From Candidatus Latescibacterota bacterium (GTDB lineage: Bacteria > Latescibacterota > MVCY01), in contig JAUWEO010000140.1 in assembly GCA_030608245.1 (NCBI GenBank), positions 1-5,102 on the forward strand: DNA of 5,102 bases. The letters are read 5' to 3'. Of the stretch, positions 1 through 5,102 are shown one piece after another (the stretch's first letter is position 1; each line of letters begins with the position of its first letter). Under the pieces are notes generated by a model. The model was not told where the DNA came from. It ran no database searches and saw only the letters and a list, made by a program, of their open reading frames with translations. A program made the translations under genes and the position numbers.

Positions 1-77
1 GAGATTCTTCACTTCGCTCAGAATGACAGGACGGCAGAATGCCATTCTGAGTGGAGCGTTAGCGGAACGAAGAATCT
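1..77. repeat. Imperfect inverted repeat, interspersed intergenic type
   Basis: The outer arms AGATTCTTC (2-10) and GAAGAATCT (69-77) are exact reverse complements. So are the inner arms CTCAGAATG (17-25) and CATTCTGAG (43-51). The right arm is 11 bases longer between its two blocks, and this extra part can form its own small hairpin (CGTT 57-60 with AACG 66-69). In the centre, CAGAAT (35-40) and ATTCTG (44-49) form a second, competing stem with a three-base loop. From memory, sequences close to ATTCTGAGCGAAGCGAAGAATCT recur between genes in many unrelated bacterial genomes, so this is probably a small non-coding palindromic repeat. It may be cut at the left by the window edge. It ends 49 bases before the first gene, so it could supply leader or promoter sequence to that gene or mark the end of an upstream transcript. 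Confidence 0.7.
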
Positions 78-114
78 ATTGACCGCAGAGGGCTATATTC
101 ATTTCTAAGCAGAA

Positions 115-121
115 GGGAGGT
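115..121 (+). promoter_or_regulatory. Ribosome binding site of the barrel gene; decides its start
   Basis: GGGAGGT contains GGAGGT, a full match to the anti-Shine-Dalgarno core. It ends five bases before the ATG at 127, which is normal spacing, but only two bases before the in-frame GTG at 124, which is too close. The ATG at 127 is therefore the preferred start. The second gene has the same GAAGGGAGG string before its start. Confidence 0.75.
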
Positions 122-126
122 CTGTG

Positions 127-2754
127 ATGTTCAGAAGGCTATGGGGGTGTTCCATAATGCTGATTCTGTTGGGTTGTACAGCGGTTGGGGCCCAGGTGAG
201 AACGACGGCTTTCCAACCAGAAGGGCTTCAGGTGATGGTAGGGGCTATCGAACCGGCCTTAAGAAAATGGTATGTTCCGCAAGAGCTGTACAGCGAATTC
301 GGATGGGAGCAGTGGCAGTACACCAACTACGCAAAGGATATCTACCGCCGTTACACAAACATCGGCTTAGAAGGGTACAGGTATTATGACATATATGGGC
401 AATATATCACCAAGGGGTGGAAGGTCTACGATTGGAGTCAAGATATGCCCAAGGACTTCGGAAGCGCTGTGTTTAAGAGCCCGAAGTTTTCCAAGTGGTT
501 TGACAATGTGTTGATATCTTCCACGAGAAAAGGGCAATACTCCACCGCCTTAACAGTGGGCAACGAGATTAGAACCACCTTGACCCCCCTCACCTTTTCC
601 AAGCCTACCTTCAATGGCGTTCAGATGGACTTCCTCTCTGATAAGTATGCCGCTACAGTGCTGACTTCTCGAGCCAGTCAGGCGGGAAATGTGCTTGAGG
701 AAGATACTTCACTTCCACAGGCTATGACTAACTTTACCAATTTTGTGGGACTGAGAGGGGTTGTTCAGGTGGGGCGCTTCGCAAGTGTGGGCGCAACTTA
801 TGTCAACGCCCATATCGGGCATAGTCGGATGGATTGGGCAGACTATTCGTTAAAAGGACGGCTGAGTACCTGGCAGAATGCAAGCAGAGTCCTGCAGATA
901 ACTGTTAGGTTCTCCGACGACTCCCCGGAAGACGGAGAGGCCGGGACTATGCTCTTTCAGGAAAGTATCTTCATCAACGGCAGGAAAGCCGATATAACTC
1001 CGGTCATTAAAGGGGGAATCCTGCGCGAAGGGCACTGGGAGGCCAATGGAGATATGGAACTGTTATTGGTCTACGATATCTCTGGGTGGGCTTATGTAGA
1101 TAAGCAGGGAGAGAACAAGGATGTCTCTGATTTTAAAAAAGTGACCTTCAAATTTGTCTTGGCCAACGATTATAAGATTGAGATAACCTCAAATGCTCAG
1201 AGAGATGAAAAGGGAGAAGAGATATTCCTCCTTGTTACCAAAGCACTGGGAAATGTGAAAGATGCTACCAATCAGAAGGAGGTCGTATTTGACTACGGTC
1301 TACCTACCGCAAACCAGATATATGGGTTGACCTTTGAATTGAACGATCTGGCTGGTTTCAGCCTGAGGGCTGAATATGACATCAACACCAGATATAGACG
1401 CTTCCCTAACAACAATCCAGAAGTTGAAATTAGAGAGCATTCTCTTGCCACTGACAAATCTGATGCCTGGTACATGACTCTGCAGAAATTAGCCCATCCC
1501 TGGTATGCCTATGCAGAGGCCTTCAGTATGGACCCCGACTACAACACAATGATGTACCTCACAGGCATTCAAGGGGAGGTCTACTACGATAATAAACATA
1601 GATATTGGTTTGAATTTGTTGACGATAACGACGATCAGGATAGATGGCCGGATTGGAGGCGCAAAGGGAGCAATCAGATGGCAGCGGGGGGCAGCGATGC
1701 AGAAAGGGGTGTAGATGCGATAGCTGGAGGGGTATTCCCAGGTCTGGATGAAAACAATGACTTAGTGCCTGACTTCAACCAGAACTGGAACTATTGGCCC
1801 GATTATGAAGAACCTTTCCTCAGGCACACCGTCGATCCCCCTGAATATCTGTTTGGAATGGATATGAACAATAACACGGTGATCGATAGGTTCGAGAACG
1901 ATGAGGAACCCGATTATCCCTTCAAAAAAGACCACCGGGGGTATAATGCCTATGTGGGGGTAGAGGCTTTACCAGGAGTGAAATTCACCGCTGGCCATCT
2001 TCACGAATGGACCCTATCGAGTGATAGAAGAAGCGAGGCCAATTATGCCCTGTTCACTTTAGAGAGAAGCTTTCCTGGGGTGGGGATCCTCAGAATGTTC
2101 AATAACTTTAAGATTGTCCGGGACAACATCCCCGATGACCTGGTGCAGTGGCAGCAATTACTTGGTACTCGGGCAGGGATGATCGCGTTCAGTGACCCGT
2201 TGGTTTGCCAAAATACGACAGTAAACAGCGCTTATACCGACTTCAACTATGTCGGGATTGACCGCCTCACTTTTATAAACAAATTTAAATACGACACTTA
2301 CCATCAAAAAAAATCGCGGCTTGATTTGAGGGATCAGTCCGAGATGCTGGGCATCGTTAGCAAGGCCAGTTATCGTCTGGCTTCTATGAAGGGTATAACC
2401 TTTGAACCGAGGATAAAGGGGATGTTCCTTCGAAAAACGCCCCTGGGCAAGGGAGAACCAGAACAAAAGGACCTCTGGATATTCCCCTCACTGATAAACC
2501 GTATTCCCTTGTTTGAATATGGGCTACTGGAATCGGGCGTGGAATACACGAGGTACCAAGACCTGGCTGAAAGACCGGATTTAGAAGACTTTCATAATTT
2601 GGTCTTTGCAGTTCAGTTCTCCAATGCGTCCTCTTATATGGGCTATAAGATAACCAGCAAGGTTGGATTCCGTCAGAGTACCCAGTACCTACCGGATGAT
2701 GTGAGGAGAACATCAAACACTATATTTGTGCAGATATATGCTGGGGTGGAGTGA
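127..2754 (+). CDS. Predicted outer-membrane beta-barrel protein with inserted beta domain and acidic calcium-type loops
   Basis: This is an 875-residue exported protein whose exact family I do not recognise. The N-terminus (R3, R4, then a hydrophobic run 5-16) is a Sec signal. It could be cleaved by signal peptidase I after VGA22, or lipidated at C17, since LLGC at 14-17 fits a loose lipobox. Residues 24-135 are rich in Tyr and Trp. Residues 142-182 (TPLTF, FNG, SDKY, SR) look like a conserved entry segment. Barrel-like alternating strands start near 206-230, are interrupted by residues 239-398, and resume at 399-495. Residues 499-599 hold three DxNx(D/N) loops. Residues 605-875 are again paired amphipathic strands, for example 799-810 and 824-834. 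The C-terminus ends YAGVE, without the terminal Phe or Trp common in barrels folded by BamA. The start is ATG 127; GTG 124 would add one Met. No enzyme motif was seen. A porin, transporter or surface-structure role is inference. An outer-membrane location is likely but unproven, and a large periplasmic beta protein remains possible. Confidence 0.9.
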   Translation: MFRRLWGCSIMLILLGCTAVGAQVRTTAFQPEGLQVMVGAIEPALRKWYVPQELYSEFGWEQWQYTNYAKDIYRRYTNIGLEGYRYYDIYGQYITKGWKVYDWSQDMPKDFGSAVFKSPKFSKWFDNVLISSTRKGQYSTALTVGNEIRTTLTPLTFSKPTFNGVQMDFLSDKYAATVLTSRASQAGNVLEEDTSLPQAMTNFTNFVGLRGVVQVGRFASVGATYVNAHIGHSRMDWADYSLKGRLSTWQNASRVLQITVRFSDDSPEDGEAGTMLFQESIFINGRKADITPVIKGGILREGHWEANGDMELLLVYDISGWAYVDKQGENKDVSDFKKVTFKFVLANDYKIEITSNAQRDEKGEEIFLLVTKALGNVKDATNQKEVVFDYGLPTANQIYGLTFELNDLAGFSLRAEYDINTRYRRFPNNNPEVEIREHSLATDKSDAWYMTLQKLAHPWYAYAEAFSMDPDYNTMMYLTGIQGEVYYDNKHRYWFEFVDDNDDQDRWPDWRRKGSNQMAAGGSDAERGVDAIAGGVFPGLDENNDLVPDFNQNWNYWPDYEEPFLRHTVDPPEYLFGMDMNNNTVIDRFENDEEPDYPFKKDHRGYNAYVGVEALPGVKFTAGHLHEWTLSSDRRSEANYALFTLERSFPGVGILRMFNNFKIVRDNIPDDLVQWQQLLGTRAGMIAFSDPLVCQNTTVNSAYTDFNYVGIDRLTFINKFKYDTYHQKKSRLDLRDQSEMLGIVSKASYRLASMKGITFEPRIKGMFLRKTPLGKGEPEQKDLWIFPSLINRIPLFEYGLLESGVEYTRYQDLAERPDLEDFHNLVFAVQFSNASSYMGYKITSKVGFRQSTQYLPDDVRRTSNTIFVQIYAGVE
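841..1320 (+). other. Inserted beta-rich domain in the barrel protein (residues 239-398)
   Basis: Two barrel-like strands (residues 206-230) are followed by about 160 residues of different character before barrel-like strands resume at Y399 (YGLTFEL). The insert has short beta strands, an acidic SDDSPEDG turn at 263-270, and charged, lysine-rich loops around 340-385. This reads as a compact beta-sandwich-like domain placed in a barrel loop or before the pore. A ligand- or carbohydrate-binding fold is possible, but no specific binding residues can be named. The boundaries are approximate. Confidence 0.45.
1621..1923 (+). other. Three acidic DxNx(D/N) loops, probable calcium-binding region (residues 499-599)
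   Basis: Loop 1 is D499-D-N501-D-D503 with D505 and D509. Loop 2 is D541-E-N543-N-D545 followed by PD549. Loop 3 is D579-M-N581-N-N583 with D587. The alternating oxygen ligands at positions 1, 3, 5 and about 9 match the logic of thrombospondin type 3, dockerin and EF-hand-like calcium loops. Each loop contains or is followed by a Pro-Asp-aromatic step (508-510, 548-550, 558-560, 595-597). The segment separates the two barrel halves, so it probably lies in an extended surface or periplasmic loop. Calcium binding is inferred from the motif only. Confidence 0.6.
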
Positions 2755-2799
2755 TTTTAAAAAAGGCCCCAAGAAGGATTTAGTAGCTTCAAAAATGAC

Positions 2800-2828
2800 T
2801 TGACAAAACAGATAAACTCTCTTATATT
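2800..2828 (+). promoter_or_regulatory. Sigma-70 type promoter of the TPR gene
   Basis: A perfect -35 box TTGACA (2800-2805) and a 5/6 -10 box TATATT (2823-2828) are separated by exactly 17 bases, the ideal spacing. Transcription would start near 2835, giving a leader of about 58 bases. The surrounding sequence is AT-rich. This is much stronger than anything seen before the first gene and suggests independent, probably constitutive, expression of the TPR gene. No operator-like palindrome overlaps it. Confidence 0.8.
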
Positions 2829-2879
2829 AAACTCTGACTCTTAATTTATCTATCTATACTAAACCCTTATTCTGCCGAA

Positions 2880-2886
2880 GGGAGGG
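2880..2886 (+). promoter_or_regulatory. Ribosome binding site of the TPR gene
   Basis: GGGAGGG, with GGAGG at 2881-2885, lies seven bases before the ATG at 2893. This supports that start. The preceding bases repeat the GAAGGGAGG string used by the upstream gene. Confidence 0.8.
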
Positions 2887-2892
2887 AATTTT

Positions 2893-5102
2893 ATGCCAGT
2901 GAAAGTTGTGGTGACTGCATTGCTGGTGGCCCTGGGAACAAGCTTATTTTTACCTGTTCCGCAGAATCTGATGACCTGGTTTGAAAATGGGCAGTCTTAC
3001 TATGCTATCGGGGAGTATGAATACGCCACCAAGGAATACTCGAAGATCATCAGATTTCGCCACTGGGGAGTAAATGTACGGAAAATAGAAGTGGGGATAA
3101 CCGAAGAGTTTAAGCTCCCGATAAAAGCGGCTGCTTTTTACCAGTTGGGGTCTTGCCACAAGAAACTTGAGGATTTCGACAAGGCGGTGGAAGACTACCG
3201 AAGGGTGCTAAAAGAGGCCAGTGTCCCTGAAGATTTCAGGGCAAATGTTCGATTTCAGATCGCTGAGACCAGATTCTACCAGCAGAAATTTCTGGCGGCC
3301 ACTGAAGAGTATCAAAACTTCATTGCCCAATACCCACAATCCAGATTTGTAGACAAGGCATATTTTCGAACTGGGGTGAGTTTCTATAAAGCAGAGAAAT
3401 ATGAAAAGGCGATCTCTGTCTTTGGGGAGTTGGAAAGTAAATTCCCAGAGAGCAATTATGCAGCCGATGCAGCCTACCAGGTTGCAGATTGTTACGCCAA
3501 ATTGAATGAGTATGAAGAGAGCATCGCCGCTGCTAACAACGTTCTGGAAAAATACCCCCGCAGCGCTGCTGTTGCCAAGGCGGAATATCTTAAGGCATTC
3601 TGTTATGACAAGTTAGGAGACTATGATAGGACTATCGAGTCTTACAAGAAGATCATAGCCCTCTACGACAAGATGTATGAGATACTGCGTGCCTCCTTTC
3701 GGGAAGGGAAAAATGTAGATTTTAACGAGTACATAAGGCTCTACGAGAACTCTTTCATGCGTATCGGCGAGATCTATCGGGACCGGATGGGTGACCATGA
3801 AAAGGCTTACGACGCATACGTGCTGGCCCAGGAAACCGTGGAGGAGCGTGATTACAAGGCGAAGATACAGTTGGATATTGGCCATAATTACCTGCGCTGG
3901 AGGAAATATGATGAGGCAATAAAGGCCTATACCCTGGTTATTACTAACTACCCTAAGAGTCCTTATCCACCCGATGCTCAGGCCTCTATCGGAGACGCTT
4001 ATTATCAAGCTGGCGATTTAGATAAGGCCAAGGGGGAATACCTGAATGTGCTTGTTAAGTTTCCTGACTGCCCTACGGAGCGGAGGGCCCGCGCCCTATA
4101 TGATGCTGGTTGGTGTTCGGAACAGCTTAACCAGCTCCAGGAGGCACTTGCCTATTACAACAGGGCTGTAGAGGAGTTTTCCCACTCTCAATCAGCACCC
4201 CCCTCTCTGGTACGGATAGGTCAGATATTCTATGATGAGGGCAGATACGAAGAGGCGATTGCTGAATATGATAAGATATTTGAGAGATACCCAGAGAACG
4301 AACTGGCCAACCAGGCCCATTATTCTGTGGGCCAATCTTTGATAAAACTGGGCAGGACAACAGAGGCACGGGAGGCATTTGGGAAAGTGACCAAAGAGGC
4401 AGGGAAATTCTATGTGGCAGCCTCTATTGCCAGTGCAGATTTATATTTCCAGACAGGTGATGAAACAGCAGCCCAACGGATCCTGACCGAGCTGCTGACA
4501 GCTACCAGTGGAGACAAAGAGTTAGAAGCTACCGCTCACTTCGAGACTGCGAAACTCTATCAGAAGAATAAAGAATACTCCCAGGCAGTTGAAGAATATA
4601 CTGTAGTTATACAAAGATTCCCCCAAGAGGAATTTGTCAATGATGCCCACTTTGGTAGAGGGGCATCTTATCACGCCCTGGCGAGTTTTCCTAAGGCAGA
4701 AGTTGACTACGAATTTGTGCTAAACAACCGGCCTTCCGACCAGTTGAGGCTAAAGACGCAATTTGCTGTGGGCCTGCTTTTCTCTGCTATGGGAAGGGAC
4801 GCCGAGGCAGTTGATATCTTGAAGATAGTTGTTAGAGGTGAGGAGAAAGAATTGGCCGCCAATGCCCGTATCCAACTTATTTCCTTGGCAGAGAAGGAAA
4901 GTCCAGAAAGGGCAATTCCGATCTACGAGGAGATACTACAGACTGCTGAAACCGACCATGAGAGGGCTTTGATTCTAACCCGGCTGGCCAATGTGTACTA
5001 CAAGCTTAAACTCTACGACCAGTGCATTAGCGCCGCCGAGAAAGTAATCCAGATAGGGGAGACCCCTGAGGGTATAGCCTCTGCTTACTATATTCAGGCC
5101 AA
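2893..5102 (+). CDS. Exported multi-TPR protein, 3' end outside the window
   Basis: The frame is open from ATG 2893 to the window edge, giving 736 residues with no stop. K4 followed by a hydrophobic run (5-20) forms a signal peptide or anchor. There is no lipobox cysteine, and the cleavage site is unclear (ALG15 is weakly possible). The rest is a solenoid of about 18 tetratricopeptide repeats, with units starting near residues 26, 79, 116, 154, 191, 228, 284, 322, 361, 398, 436, 473, 506, 545, 582, 617, 652 and 690, and a partial one from 727. Typical positions are visible: G or A in helix A, Y-x-x-A in helix B, and many units ending in FP or YP followed by a Ser, Glu or Asp (for example 147-150, 184-187, 221-224, 353-356, 466-469, 576-579). 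That ending is typical of CpoB/YbgF and BamD-like periplasmic TPR proteins. Two insertions (56-77 and 259-283) break the regular spacing. TPRs act as protein-binding scaffolds, so an envelope-assembly or TonB/Tol-linked role is inferred. The partner is unknown. Confidence 0.93.
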   Translation, partial: MPVKVVVTALLVALGTSLFLPVPQNLMTWFENGQSYYAIGEYEYATKEYSKIIRFRHWGVNVRKIEVGITEEFKLPIKAAAFYQLGSCHKKLEDFDKAVEDYRRVLKEASVPEDFRANVRFQIAETRFYQQKFLAATEEYQNFIAQYPQSRFVDKAYFRTGVSFYKAEKYEKAISVFGELESKFPESNYAADAAYQVADCYAKLNEYEESIAAANNVLEKYPRSAAVAKAEYLKAFCYDKLGDYDRTIESYKKIIALYDKMYEILRASFREGKNVDFNEYIRLYENSFMRIGEIYRDRMGDHEKAYDAYVLAQETVEERDYKAKIQLDIGHNYLRWRKYDEAIKAYTLVITNYPKSPYPPDAQASIGDAYYQAGDLDKAKGEYLNVLVKFPDCPTERRARALYDAGWCSEQLNQLQEALAYYNRAVEEFSHSQSAPPSLVRIGQIFYDEGRYEEAIAEYDKIFERYPENELANQAHYSVGQSLIKLGRTTEAREAFGKVTKEAGKFYVAASIASADLYFQTGDETAAQRILTELLTATSGDKELEATAHFETAKLYQKNKEYSQAVEEYTVVIQRFPQEEFVNDAHFGRGASYHALASFPKAEVDYEFVLNNRPSDQLRLKTQFAVGLLFSAMGRDAEAVDILKIVVRGEEKELAANARIQLISLAEKESPERAIPIYEEILQTAETDHERALILTRLANVYYKLKLYDQCISAAEKVIQIGETPEGIASAYYIQA

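Larger units (their letters stand above)
2755..2892 (+). other. AT-rich intergenic region without a visible terminator
   Basis: The 138 bases between the two genes hold the promoter and ribosome binding site listed separately. No GC-rich hairpin followed by a T run lies after the first stop codon. The only candidate, GAAG paired with CTTC near 2773-2790, is four base pairs and is not followed by T residues. Read-through from the first gene into the second is therefore possible. Confidence 0.6.

Noticed and set aside
79..99. TTGACC (79-84) and TATATT (94-99) as a promoter of the first gene
   Set aside because: The spacer is only nine bases. No good -10 lies 16-18 bases after TTGACC, and no -35 lies at the right distance before TATATT.
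2158..2716. Two overlapping reverse-strand open frames (102 and 110 codons)
   Set aside because: They lie wholly across the first gene, have low-complexity unfamiliar products and no convincing ribosome binding site.
2773..2790. Terminator hairpin after the first gene
   Set aside because: The stem is four base pairs with a long loop and no following T run.
2834..2860. Second promoter before the TPR gene (CTGACT and TATACT)
   Set aside because: The spacing is 15 bases and the -35 match is weak. The upstream TTGACA/TATATT pair is far better.
2841..2860. Short TCTA tandem repeat in the TPR gene leader
   Set aside because: Only two to three units in an AT-rich stretch; no sign of a phase-variable tract.
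3613..4008. Reverse-strand open frame of 131 codons
   Set aside because: It is a shadow of the TPR gene, whose forward frame shows continuous repeat structure over the same bases.

Overview
The window looks like chromosomal DNA from a diderm (Gram-negative type) bacterium. It holds two long forward-strand genes for envelope proteins. Both have N-terminal export signals: the first is rich in amphipathic beta strands and the second is a TPR solenoid. The moderate GC content, frequent AGA/AGG/ATA codons and this protein style would fit a little-cultured FCB-type lineage (KSB1, Zixibacteria, Cloacimonetes, Marinimicrobia or similar). That placement is an impression, not a result.

Layout: bases 1-77 hold an imperfect inverted repeat of an interspersed intergenic type. 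After a short leader with a good Shine-Dalgarno comes an 875-residue predicted outer-membrane protein (127-2754). It has an inserted beta-rich, extra-barrel domain and a stretch of three acidic DxNx(D/N) loops that look like calcium sites. A 138-base AT-rich gap (2755-2892) has no visible terminator but carries a near-consensus housekeeping promoter, TTGACA-17-TATATT. The second gene (2893 to the window edge) has at least 736 residues and no stop in the window. It encodes a very long tetratricopeptide protein with about 18 repeats and many FP/YP-type helix ends, as in CpoB/YbgF and BamD-like periplasmic proteins.

How they may work together: a surface or outer-membrane barrel next to an exported TPR scaffold suggests an envelope assembly, transport or anchoring role. 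The TPR gene has its own promoter, so the two need not be strictly co-expressed. A long TPR protein of this kind is often found with ExbB/ExbD/TonB genes in Bacteroidetes-like genomes, but nothing downstream is visible here. No RNA genes, CRISPR arrays, insertion sequences or defence genes were seen. The reverse strand carries only short open frames that lie across the two real genes.
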